Of a stretch of 64,000 nt of DNA, positions 46,364-57,560 are shown piece after piece (position 1 is the first letter of the stretch; each line of letters starts with the position of its first letter). The translations under genes were made by a program, and so were the position numbers. Location: NCBI GenBank assembly GCA_951799425.1, contig OX637397.1, positions 14,126,064-14,190,063 on the forward strand. Direction: 5' to 3'. The notes below the pieces were generated by a model that was given only the letters and a program-made list of their open reading frames with translations, did not search any database and was not told the DNA's origin. The stretch comes from Ilex aquifolium (lineage: Eukaryota; Streptophyta; Magnoliopsida; Aquifoliales; Aquifoliaceae).

Positions 46364-47149
46364 AGTGAGAAAGAAAAAATTGTCGATGTTAATGTGCATG
46401 CATGTCCCATTCCGGCCCCTTTTCCCAATTGTTTGAAGCCATCCGTGAAAGAGGCTAATTATTCTGACATTATTAAGATGTTCAAGCAGGTTAAGATCAA
46501 CATCCTGCTCCTCGATGCTATCAAGCAAATCCCTTCATGTGCCAAGATCTTGAAAGATTTGTGTACCGTGAAGAGGAAGTTGAATGTACACAAGAAGGCA
46601 TTCCTCACCGAGCAAGTGAGCTCAATCTTGAGGAACAACACCCCACCAAAGTTCAAAGACCCCAGCTGTCCAACCATTGCCATCACAATAGAAAATTACT
46701 GGGTGGAGCAAGCACTTCTTGACTTGGGGGCAAGTGTCAATCTCCTACCCTATTCGGTGTACCAACAACTCCAACTTGAAGAGTAGAAGCCAACTTTAAT
46801 CACTCTTCAATTGGCGGATCGAAGCGTTAGAACACCGAGTGGAGTTGTTAAGGATGTCTTAGTTGAAGTTGATAATTTCTATTTCCCTGTTGATTTTATT
46901 GTACTTGATACTCATCCGGTTGCTAACCCTAGCTCACAAATTTCTGTCATACTACGTAGACTTTTTCTTGCTACATCTAATGCTGTGATTAATTACAGGA
47001 ACGGTCTAATTAAGCTTGCATTCGGAAATATGACAATGAACCTCAATGTATTCAATTTGTGCAAACAACCGGGGGACGATGAGGAAGTGCATAAAGTCAA
47101 TAGGATTGATACTTTGGTACTTTGGTGGAGGATCACTTGGAGCTATTGA
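46364..47149 (+). pseudogene. Athila protease region of pol
   Basis: N-terminal pol linker ('IIKMFKQVKINILLLDAIKQ', 'KILKDLCTVKRKLNVHKKAF') followed by the aspartic protease with DLGA at 46721-46732, 'ITLQLADRSVRTPSGVV' and 'FIVLDTHPVANPSSQISVIL'. One in-frame stop at 46784 splits the protease. The frame is shifted relative to the RT part that begins at 47122. The conserved GRPFL motif reads RRLFL here. Confidence 0.8.
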
Positions 47150-50100
47150 GCACGTTGAAATTGGGGGAAGGGGATATTGTTGATCAAGAGGAGCTGAAAA
47201 GTTTACAAGGGGTAGAAAAATGGACCCATACATTTGAGAAGCTTCCACATCAAGAGAAGAGAATTTTTCCATCTACTGTACAAACTCCGAACTTGGAGTT
47301 GAAGCCTTTGTCATCAAACCTCAAATATTCATTCTTGGGGGAGCACAATACTTTTCCAGTGGTCATAAGTTCTTCATTGGAGTCGAAGCAAGAAGAAGAT
47401 CTATTGAAAGTGTTGAGGAGGCACAATGGAGAAATTGGTTGGACGATTGTCGATATCAAGGGGATAAGTCCCCTCATTTGCACACACCGCATCTATCTAG
47501 AAGAAGACTCCAAGCCGTCCCAACAACCGCAAATAAGGTTGAATCCGATCATGAAGGATGAGGTACTCAAACTACTTGATGTGGGCATCATCTTTCCAAT
47601 AGCCGATAGTAAATGGGTGAGTCCCACTCAAGTAATTCCATAGAAATCGGGGGTCACCGTGGTTGCAAATAAGGACAATGAGTTGATTCCGACTAGAGTA
47701 GTCACCGGATGGAGAGTTTGTATTGAATATCGGAAACTCAACTCTTGCACAAGAAAGGATCACTTCCCTTTGCCATTCCTCGACCATGTATTGGAGAGAG
47801 TAGCTGGACACTTGTTTAATTGTTTCTTGGATGGCTACTCCGGCTACAATCAAATTGAGATCGCTTTGGAAGACCAAGAAAAGACTACATTCACGTGTCC
47901 TTTCGGCACCTTCGCATATCGCCGAATGCCATTCGGGTTTTGTAATGCCCCGGGAACATTTCAAAGATGTGTGATGGGAATCTTCAGAGACACGGTGGAG
48001 AAAATTTTGGAAGTCTTCATGGATGATTTTTCCGTATTTGGGGACTCATTTGAATTTTGTTTGGAGAACTTGGAGAAAGTACTTGAGAGATGTGAGGAGA
48101 AGAATTTGGCTCTCAACTGGGAGAAGTGTCATTTCATGGTGACACAAGGGATAGTGCTCGGGCACATCGTTTCGGTAAAGGGGATTGAAGTCGACAAATC
48201 CAAGGTTGATGAAATTTTCAACCACCCCACACTGAAAGTCGTCAAAGACATTAGGTCGTTTCTTGGCCATGCCGATTTTTACCGTCATTTTATAAAAGAT
48301 TTTAGTGCATTGGAACGACCCTTGACCAATTTGCTTTCCAAAGATGTCCCATTTGTGTGGTCATATAATTGTGAGACATCATTTGAAAAACTCAAAAGCA
48401 TGCTCACTACACCTCCAATTATGCGACCACCCAAGTGGGATTTACCATTTGAACTCATGTGCGACGCGAGTGATTACGCGGTCGGCGTTGTGCTTGGTCA
48501 ACGGGAAGACAAAAGACCATATGTAATATACTATGCTAGTAAGACTCTAAATGAGGCACAAATGAATTACACTACCACCGAAAAAGAGTTGCTAGCCGTA
48601 GTATTTGTATTGGATAAATTTCAGTCTTACATCATTGGTTCATCTATTGTAGTCTACACTGATCACTCTGCTTTGAAGTATCTTTTGTCTAAGTAGGATG
48701 CAAAATCGAGACTCATTAGGTGGATCCTCTTCCTACAAGAATTCAACTTGACAATCAAAGATGAAAAGGGAGTTGAGAATGTGGTGGAGGACCATTTGTC
48801 CCGACTTGTGGTTCAAGATGCCGAAAAGTATATTCCTATCCCTGACTATTTTTCGGATGAGCATTTATTTTCCATTCATTATGTTTGTCCTTTGTATGCT
48901 GACATTTGCAATTACCTTACCACAGGACAAATTCCACCGTACTGGAGCCCAGAGGATAGACGGAGATTTATGGCGGATGTGAAGTACTTTTACTTCGAAA
49001 ACCCGTACTTATTCAAATACTACCCTGACCAACTCATGAGGATATGCGTACCTAAGAATGAACAACGAGACGTCCTTGCATTCAGTCAATCCGAAGTGTG
49101 CGGTGGACACTTCTCTTCCAAAAAGACTTCGGCAAAGGTTTTACAATCAGGTTTTTATTGTCCTTAATTAATCAAAGACTGTGTTTTCTTTTGTAAAGAA
49201 TGTGATAGGTACCAACGTTTGGGTAGTGTGACCCGAAGGAACATGATGCCCCTCTCCCATATACTTGTAATCGAGATATCTGACTGTTGGGACATCAACT
49301 TTATGGGTCTCTTCCCCATGTCTTTTGGCTACCTCTATATATTACTGACAGTGGACTACATGTCCAAGTGGGTGGAGGCTATCCCAACCAAGACCAATGA
49401 CCATCGGGTCGTGGTCAAGTTTTTGAAAGAAAATATCTTTTTGAGGTTCGGGATGCCTCGTGCTATGATAAGTGACGGTGGTTCTCATTTCTGTAATAGG
49501 TCATTTGCATCTTTAATACCTAAGTATGGCGTCACACCTAAGGTGTTCACCGCTTATCACCTACAAACCAATGGCCAAGTCGAGTTGGGCAATAGGGAGA
49601 TCAAGAACATCCTAGAGAAAATGGTGAACCCTAATAGGAAGGATTGATCACTTAGGTTGACCGATGCCCTATGGACTTACTGCACTGCTTACAAGACCAT
49701 TCTAGGTATGTCACCCTATAGGCTCGTCTATGGCAAGGCTTGCCATTTTCCAGTTGAAATGGAGCACAAGGCCTATTGGGCCATCAAGACCTTAAACTGC
49801 AACTTGAGAATAACCGGAGAAAATAGGAAATTGGAGTAGAATGAGTTGGAGGAGATCTGTAGAGATGTATATGAGAGCTCAAATTTTTCAAAAGAAAGGG
49901 CTAAGATTTTTCATGATAAATCCATTTTAAGGAAATCATTTGAGCCTGGACAAAAAGTGTTATTGTATAATTCTCGACTCTCCATCTTCCAAGGAAAACT
50001 CCGATCCCGTTGGGATGACCTCTATCTTGTCAAGGTGGCCTACCCCAATGGAGCCGTAGAAATCACAAACCCAGAGGATAGTAAAACATTCAAGGTCAAT

Positions 50101-50184
50101 GACCAAAGACTTAAGTCATTCTTCGAGGGTTTTGAGGGTCAAAGAGTGGAGGAAGAGTTGGTGGATTCGGTTTACCTGGACTAG
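47122..50184 (+). pseudogene. Athila pol: reverse transcriptase, RNase H, integrase
   Basis: One frame throughout, interrupted only by stops at 47641, 48694, 49165, 49645 and 49837. RT: 'WRVCIEYRKLNSCTRKDHFP', 'FLDGYSGYNQI', 'YRRMPFGFCNAPGTFQRC' and catalytic FMDD at 48016-48027. RNase H: 'LMCDASDYAVGVVLGQ', 'TTTEKELLAVVF' and 'VVYTDHSALKYL'. Integrase: Asp at 49291 (CWDINF), Asp at 49474 (SDGGSHF) and Glu at 49582 (NGQVEL), a D,D35E spacing. The zinc-binding part is worn: the first His is not in place and CDRC reads CDRY. The final stop TAG at 50182 is the first three bases of an inserted MITE. Confidence 0.9.
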
Positions 50185-50739
50185 GGGTGTTCACCCTACC
50201 TTACGGATAGGAAATATGGTCTTCCATCTTCCTACCCGATACTTTGCGGAAGAATTTTTTTTTGGCATACCCTACCCAATTAAGTGTTGTATTCCTACCT
50301 GACTTCCGTTCAAATTAATCGGGTAGGAAGTCGAATAGAAAATCGGGTGAACACGTTTTGTAGTTATTAATTTTTGGATCATTTTAACAATTCAATTAAG
50401 TAACCTGCGCTAGTTTAACAATACAATAAACCAATAACACTAAAACTTAAAACAATTACAATAAAACACAAGAAAGTCCAAGGCATATACATCAATCCAT
50501 CATAATTGTTGCACAAATACAATAACAATTATTTTAGGTTTAAATCATATGAAACACATCAAAAATCATAATTATATATATATATATATATATATATTTC
50601 GCATTCCTACCCGGTTTAATCGGAAGACCAAAAAATCTTTCGCATTCTTACCTGATTTTTTCGGTTAACTGATCAATAGGGTTGGGTAGGGTCGGGTAAG
50701 GTAGGAAATTGCGGGTAATCAAAAATTTGAACACCCCTA
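50182..50739. mobile_element. hAT-like MITE at the 3' end of Athila pol
   Basis: The termini TAGGGGTGTTCA and TGAACACCCCTA are exact inverted repeats of 10 or more bases, and further inside cctacc/ggtagg patches pair. Flanks acctggac (50174-50181) and acccgaac (50740-50747) match at 6 of 8. It contains a (TA)n run at 50574-50598. Its first bases provide the TAG stop of pol. Confidence 0.8.
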
Positions 50740-53337
50740 ACCCGAACATTTTGGAGGATTAACTGTTCATGTAGATTTTAGTGTACAATCGTTTTCTTTT
50801 ATCATTTAATTTTCAAGTTATTTTGTTTACTTACTTTCATCGTTGTGTAGTTTTCGTTCTTTTAATGTGCAGATACGGTGTTTTTTGTCAAAAACTCTAT
50901 GTGAGGTGTTCTCTAACCCTACTTATCTTTTCAAGTCCATCATTGCATACCATATCTTTTTGGTTGCATTGAGGACAATGCATGAATCAAGTTGGGGGGG
51001 TGAGGTGCACCATTTGTATGATACACCAAATTTTTGTTAATGATACCAATTTTTGTGGTGAAATTCACCTTTAACATGTTCTATAGATTTTTGTTTAAGA
51101 ATAGTTGAGAAATATGTGAAAATTTTGAAAAAATTTGTGAAAAATATCTGAATTTTGAACCTTATTCCCTTATTCAAAGTATTGTGGGCTTTTTGATGTG
51201 TTGATCGTTGCTTTGAACTTTGGATACATGAGAGCATCATAGAAGTTTATCCTATTGCTAAGAGTATCACATATGTGTTGGTTTTTGTACTCACCCATAA
51301 GTGCACATTGAATGTGTAATTTCGACAATTTACGGATTGAGTTCACATTTTAGAGCTTGACATGAATAGTGGAGATGAATAAGTACCCATGAGAGCTTTA
51401 GTGTCAATCCTTGTTGGAGGGAACTTACATTTACTCAAGGAACAATTCTTCAAATTTTAAATTTGTTCAATAATCTCATTATAATTGTTTTGGTTAGAGT
51501 GCATTTGTGTAGTTGATTGATTTGTCTTGAAATGCATAATGCTCCCCCATGCTTATCTAGAGATGATCTTAGGCCATTTTTTATTTCTTTGAGCCTTAGC
51601 CTTTTCCTTGTGAAATTCTATCCCTAGTGCCATGTTTGAGTCTTGTTGAAAATTCGTTTCCATGCCATACATTTAACCAAACCAGTGCAAAATGATAAAA
51701 ATTTACCACACCTTGGTTGTTCCGAGAGCTGACCATGATTGATCATAAAAAAGAAGGAACGGTGATGAGGAAACCCAGCAAAAGGGTTGAATGATGCGGA
51801 ATTCAAATGTTGAATGAAAAAGAATGAAGAATCCAATAAAAAGGAGAGAGAAAGAAGAAAAAATGATCAAAGAAAAGGAAAATGTTAAGGAAAAGAAGAA
51901 AAAGAAATAAAGAGTGAAGTGATGGTGTTAGACTGGAAATCTCATAAAAAAGGAGATCGTTTTGAAATAAATGTCATGCACTCGAAACAACCCTCTTTGT
52001 TATCATCTATCCTTCATTTCATTTGCCTCAATATCACCCCAAGGCCCCATTATAACCTTTGAAGTCCTAAATGATCTAGAGACAACATAGGGAAAACATA
52101 CCCTTAAAGAAAAGAGAGGTTGATTTAACTATCTAGTGCCCTAGCATTCCTTTTATGAGATTATGCCAATGTTGTTTCGTTTTTATGCATGAACTTCATT
52201 TTTGGACTATATGTGAGTATACTTCATTTTGTACACATGATTCTATCTCACATATACACATGGAGAGCATGCCAGGATAACCATAGTGTGATTCATTGTT
52301 GAGAGACACCCTTCATGAGAGTTGCATCGAAGCTGAATTTCGATAGTCGAGTGAATGTGAATTCCGTTGGGTAAATGTTTAAATTACATGTCCATTTCAC
52401 ACACACACACACACACGAGTTTGAAAATGAATGTGTAGGTGCATACTCTAGAATAAAATTTAAAGCCATGGTGATACTCATGTGTGCTTGATTCGAGCAT
52501 TTGAACATTTTGTTATGTAGTCCTATGCTTAAGGGATGGGGGAATATCGCTCAAGTTTTCAATATTAGATAGAATTTGGAATGTCTTTACCATTTCAATC
52601 TATGCTTTACATTATGGGTATTCATTTTGGTAATAAATTTAGAAATCCATGCCTGTTGTTTTTGAAAGCATCAAAATTTTAAATCATATTGTAATTTCGG
52701 AAATGCCTTTGGGCATGATCACTCGATTGTGGTTCATATTTTTGGTTCAATTTTTTGGTAGAGAAGATGTCATAGATAGGGTATTAGATGTTTAGGAGTT
52801 GAAATAAGTTGGATTGGAATAGAGATTTGGAGCACATGAATTGTTTTGCAAAAAAAGCAAAACCTTCCGGAAGGTTTGGTTATTAACCTTCCGGAAGGAT
52901 TTTTCCAGTGTGCAAACCTTCTGGAAGGTTTGACCTTCCAGAAGGTTTTGCACAGAAAGCCAAAAATGAGGATTTTAAGTTCATTTTTTCGGCATAACTG
53001 TTCATCTCCCTCACATCTCTCAATCTCCCTTGCTCTCTTCTCTCTTTCAAAGCCTCTCCAATTTTAAAAGATCACCCACCCATCCATCAAGACTCCTAAT
53101 CACTACACCTAGGGTTGATTTTAACTTGGATTTCACTATGATTTGAAGGATTTCTTTGAAAAACCCTAGGTTTCTCATTTTCCCCCAAATCTCAAGTTCT
53201 CTTTGATCTTCTCCAAAATCTCTGAATCTCTTGCAATGGCTCGCATGGGTAGGATCTCTTTTGATGTTTTTGAGTCTGTGGAGCAGCTTTTGTTGGTGTT
53301 TTTGTCATTTTTGGGTGTTGGGGAACTGTTGGTTCTC
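50740..53337 (+). other. Post-pol spacer of the Athila element
   Basis: 2.6 kb without a credible ORF. It contains 'attgaggacaatgcatga' at 50970-50987 followed by a purine tract (tcaagttgggggggtgaggtg, 50988-51008) resembling a PPT. It also has four copies of the CCTTCCGGAAGG-type palindrome at 52860-52950, a (CA)n run at 52399-52417, and a leader-like CT-rich stretch before the next ORF. Much of it is collinear with 41490-42300 and 57140-57500. Confidence 0.7.
52860..52950. repeat. Four TTCnnGAA palindromes in the Athila internal region
   Basis: aaccttccggaaggtt and variants at about 52861, 52884, 52915 and 52931, the same motif as in the LTRs, placed about 390-480 bases upstream of the post-pol ORF. 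Confidence 0.85.
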
Positions 53338-54530
53338 ATGACCCGCACCAAACGCACGGGTCTAGATTCCCCACAACTTGCGGGCACTAGTTTCCGCAAG
53401 AGGAGTGTGGAGGGCCCTAGTAGCGGAGATAGGGTGGACAGGAGGAAAAAAGCAAGAAATGATGCTCGCAATCAAAGGATTGAGGAGAAAATTGTGACTT
53501 GTGAGCGCTTTGTGGATAGGCCCACTCTTGGGCCGAATAACGAAGTGGTGAGGATTATTGAGGGTCATGGGTTGGGGATTTGGTTTGAGCCAGTTAGCGG
53601 TATAACTTGGCTATGTGTAGGGAGTTTTATAGGAAGTTGAAGGTGGTGGGCGAGGATGGTAGTATGCTTAGGACGAATGTGCGGGGGAAGACTTTTAACG
53701 TGACCCCTGATTTGATTGCCACCCTGATGAAATACCAGAGGCCTCCCCTAATACCCCCGTCTACCACACAATGTCCAAGGGAGAAAGACACTCTCTGAGT
53801 ATGTACAGCTCACCTATAAGGACCCGACCCAATTCAAGGGGACGACTCTAGTCGGGGGCCTCAAGCACTCCAAGGGGGTCATGAACAAGATCCTGCACTA
53901 CAATCTTAGCCCTCGGAGTTCGGAGAAGAACCTTAATGTGGAGAAACTTGTCCTTCTACATGCATTCATGACCGGGAAAAGAATGGACATAGCTCTATTA
54001 ATCTGGGAGTTCATGAAGGAGTCCACTCAGGCTGCAAAGCCGAAGGCGAATCTCCATTTCGGCAAACATGTCACTAAGATGTGCGATCATTGCAAGGTGA
54101 AGGGTTACACACATGATGTGTTGCTGCCCCCTGAGGTTGACGCTATTGGGAAATTGAGTAGCAGCAAGAGGACAACAAGGACTGGGGGTGAGAGAGCTAG
54201 TGCCTCGGGGCCTGGGCCATCTTCTTCTGGGCCTTCCTCTTCTGGACCTTCTACCTCTGCCCCGTCCGTACCGTGTCACAGCGTTTGGATGCCTTGGAGA
54301 CTACGATGTATGGGCTGTCATTGATGGTGACTCGGATCTTCCAGCACACCTTCCCGGGCGAACCCATCCCCGGTGGACCTCCGCTGCCTCCGGCCGGCCC
54401 TTCTACCTCCGCTCCCACGACTTCTACAGTTGTTGAGGTGGGAGGCTTCGGCGATGACGACGATGATGAAGAGGAAGAAAGTGGTGATGAGAGTAATGAG
54501 GAGGATGCTAGAGATGAGGACGACCAGTAG
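53338..54530 (+). pseudogene. Athila post-pol ORF (putative plant transposon protein family), frameshifted
   Basis: It starts at the ATG giving 'MTRTKRTGLDSPQLAG', ahead of a basic stretch. The conserved part is broken by two frameshifts (near 53600 and 53790-53880): 'VTCERFVDRPTLG', 'LRTNVRGKTFNVTPDLIATL', 'MNKILHYNLSPRSSEKNLN' and 'KLVLLHAFMTGKRMDIALLI'. A Ser/Pro-rich linker and an acidic tail of Asp and Glu end at the TAG at 54528. It matches the ORF at 62261-63511 motif by motif. This family occupies the env position in Athila elements, but nothing visible here looks like an envelope (no signal peptide or membrane segment in the conserved part). Function unknown. Confidence 0.75.
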
Positions 54531-54846
54531 GGTGTCGTCGTGTTACTTGTTTTGTTTCTTTTGGTTTGAGGTTGTACACAGTTAGGGTTAGTTTTGTCGG
54601 CCTAGTAGAAGTGCCTCTAAGATGTTGGGCCGTTTTGTTTTTGAACTCTAACTCATTGTACTAAACTTTTGAAAATGATTAATGAAAAGTACCACAGTTG
54701 TTTCATTTTATCTTGCCCAAGTCTATTTCTTCAATTGCATTGTGATTTTGCATTTTGATTGTTTGACAATGTAAGTGCGTAAATGGATTGTTTTAATTTT
54801 ATACCTTGTGGTTTGAAATAATGTTTGCTAGGGACTAGCAAAACTC
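54531..54846 (+). other. 3' untranslated internal region of the Athila element
   Basis: Non-coding stretch from the post-pol ORF to the PPT. Nothing else is seen. Confidence 0.6.
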
Positions 54847-54859
54847 AAGTTGGGGAGTG
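54847..54859 (+). promoter_or_regulatory. Polypurine tract of the Athila element
   Basis: aagttggggagtg ending directly at the TGATTAGC start of the 3' LTR. Confidence 0.8.
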
Positions 54860-56660
54860 TGATTAGCACAAAATATTACACATTATGTATGTTTTTATAC
54901 CCTTTCATACTTGTTTTTGTGGTGGAACTGGGAAGAAATGCAATTAATCAAACAATTAATGAAGTTGTTGTGTGTTTGTAGGTAAAATGTTGGTTATGGC
55001 TTGAGTTAAGCCCCCGTCGTACTGCTCAAAGTCAATGAAGATTGGGGTTGGCTTAACAGGAGGCTTGGAAGGTGAAGAAATCAAGAAAAAGACAAGTCAG
55101 GAGAAAACCTTCTGGAAGGTTTGGTCATAGACTTTCCGGAAGGTTTGTACACTGGAAGGCAAAGACTCTGCCCCTGCCAAAACCTTCTGGAAGGTTTTGC
55201 ACACTAGAGTTGGATCTATCTCAAACCTTCCGGAAGGTTTTGCACACTGGAGTTGGATCTATCTCAAACCTTCCAGAAGGTTTTGCACACTGGAGTTGGA
55301 TCTACCGCAAACTTTCCGGAAGGTTTTGCTTACTAGACAGCTTTAACCTTTGCCCCTGCCAAAACCTTCCGGAAGGTTTTGCTAAAAAATGTCATATTCT
55401 GCATCTCAAGCTCTGCCACTTGCGAGGGTCCCACCATTGCTTCTCTTACACATTCCTGACATGTTACTCATCCCAGCATGCCTCCCTACACCTAAGGTTA
55501 AACTTTGGAGGCCAATGCATTTATGAGGAAGAGAGAGAAGAAGGGAGCCCGGGGAGTTGCACGCTAGGCTTGTCCTAGCCTGTCCAAAACATCAACTCAG
55601 CCCCCCATTGATGGGAGGTCTGCACACACAGGCTATAGGGCCTTATGGACAAAAATGCAGAGAGTTTCACCATTGTAGACCATTATTCAGCAGTATAGAG
55701 AGAGAAGCTCAAGGAAAAAGACATAGTTTAAAGAGAGAAAGTTTGTATTTTTGCATTTTCTTACCCATTTCACTTGTAGTAAGCTGTAAGACTCTTGTAA
55801 TCTTCATTTATTGCACTTTAATATCATTTATTTCCGGTGTATTGCAAGTTTAGTCATGTATCTTTGAATCTACCATTGTTACATTTAAGCTTTTCTTCTC
55901 AAGCTTTCAAAATGGGTTTTAAATGCACTTATCTTTGTAGTTAAATTTTCTTTATATTAATACAAAATTTAATCTCCATTTCATTACCATGCTTCTTTTT
56001 ACATTGTACATCTTTGCATTTAATATGAGTAGCTAAGTTTTATGTTGGCTAATCCAAGGGAGACTTCCTCTTGGGTATGCTAAATCAACTCTCCTCCATT
56101 CTCCCTCGTAGTGTAAAGTGTTCGGTTTGACTAGGTTGAGTGCAAACGTGGTTGTGAGCTCTTGATACACCGTAGACTTGTCACGGGGTATGCTTGAGCC
56201 TACACCTCCATTTTAATCTCTCACTTCCTACGAATCAATCGAACACCTAGACACCATTTGAAGAATGTTTTGAGTTGATTTGACATTCCCATTGGAATGA
56301 CCTCTTCGGATTAGCCAACCTTGTTTCCATTACATTTTTAGAAAAGACTTCACTCACAAGAACACAAACTCACAAGATTTTATACTTTTCCATTTTCACA
56401 AAATCACCTTTCACACAATTCAACCTTCCTTCCCTGAGGAGACGACCTTGGAATACTTAATTCCAAGTAAAACACGACACTCGAAAATCTCTCTTCGCTT
56501 GGAGAGCACTTTTGCGCACACACACACATTTTCATCCACACGCACGTTTTTTCCATTTCTAGCACCAAACCCGAGGGAGAGTGACACTCACCTATCATTA
56601 TAAGCCATATATACTTGGTCCGGGTTAGTGTTTGGAGATTAGGGTGAACGCAATCAAGCA
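54860..56660 (+). mobile_element. 3' LTR of the Athila element
   Basis: 1,801 bp, collinear with the 5' LTR from TGATTAGCAC to CAATCAAGCA. It carries seven palindromes where the 5' LTR has eight, with three rather than two spacers of the 43-bp tandem unit. The right flank is the TSD gggag (56661-56665). Confidence 0.92.
55106..55383. repeat. Array of seven heat-shock-element-like palindromes (3' LTR)
   Basis: Same motif as 42911-43190. Starts at 55180, 55223, 55266 and 55309 are spaced exactly 43 bases apart. The others are near 55106, 55129 and 55361. Confidence 0.85.
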
Positions 56661-57560
56661 GGGAGCTCAGACGAGAGAGAGCCCAGACGAGAGAAAGCAT
56701 AGATCAAGAAGGCAAAAGAAAAAAAATTGGGGATTTTTTTTGCTGCTAAAGAAGTTTGAAGTGTGGACCTCATTAAAGAAGAAAAGGTGTTTCCCTTGTT
56801 TTCTATTTTGGCTTGAAAACTCATAAAACATCATCTAGGTGTTCTTTAGTTTTGTTCTCAATTCCCACTTTTTTGAAAAACATTTTTCGAAAATTTCTAA
56901 CCAAATAGCATCTCTTTACTTTTACTGTTTTTGAGAACATAAAACTATTTTGGAGACACAATCCAAACAAATCCTGTATTTCCGGGATACCCTTTTTAAA
57001 CTCCTTGTTATCCTTCGATTTTTTAAACTATTTCCCAAAGGCCACATTACAGTAAGAGTGAAATTCCTATTTGATCTTAAGAATTCTGCCGAGTATGTGA
57101 ATCTAATAATGATATGGGATATATTAATTGTATTACTTTCATTTACTTCAAACATTCCTTCATGGGATTATGCCAGGTTGTTTCATTTGAAAGATGTCAT
57201 TCATTTCGAAAAAAATATGTGAGGTATATTTTATTTTCGACTATATAAATTCTCCTCACATATAAACCATGAGTGAAACATTCACTATAATCAAAAGTTT
57301 TCTGTCTAAGTGTGAATCTTTTGTGGGACTTGAATCAAAGCTTAAATTGAATAGCTAAAAAAAGATGTGGATATTATTTGATAAATTTCTTAAATTGCAT
57401 AAACATTTCACATACAGGAGTTTCTAATGATAATATGTATGTTAGTACTTTTACATAGCATTCAAATTTATAGTTTAGATTTTATGAGAATATTTTTAGT
57501 GGATAGTGAATTTCCTTAAATTTCATTGTCAACTAAGAAATAATAATATATTTTAAATTT
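56661..57560 (+). mobile_element. Older Athila-like copy, right part
   Basis: After the TSD and a MITE-like half (to about 56985), the sequence 'ttccttcatgggattatgcca' (57148) and 'cacatataaaccatgagtg' resembles 52146-52270 of the complete element, then 'tcaaagct-aa-ttgaatag' resembles 52328-52350. The old copy therefore continues here and was split by the complete one. Short frames within are not genes. Confidence 0.6.

Larger units (their letters stand above)
42666..56660 (+). mobile_element. Structurally complete Athila-lineage Ty3/gypsy retrotransposon, 13,995 bp
   Basis: 5' LTR 42666-44462, PBS 44467-44484, gag, protease, RT-RNase H-integrase, a post-pol ORF, PPT 54847-54859, 3' LTR 54860-56660, and the 5-bp TSD gggag on both sides. 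The lineage call rests on the protease and pol motifs, the long LTRs and the large post-pol region. Coding regions carry stops and frameshifts, so it is non-autonomous now. The first 94 bases of the two LTRs differ at 7 positions, six of them transitions, so the insertion is not recent. A hAT-like MITE (50182-50739) has inserted at the end of pol. Confidence 0.92.

Noticed and set aside
53203..53337. Upstream start (53236) for the Athila post-pol ORF
   Set aside because: The segment is hydrophobic and unlike the sister ORF. The ATG at 53338 gives the 'MTRTKRT' basic start that fits the family better.
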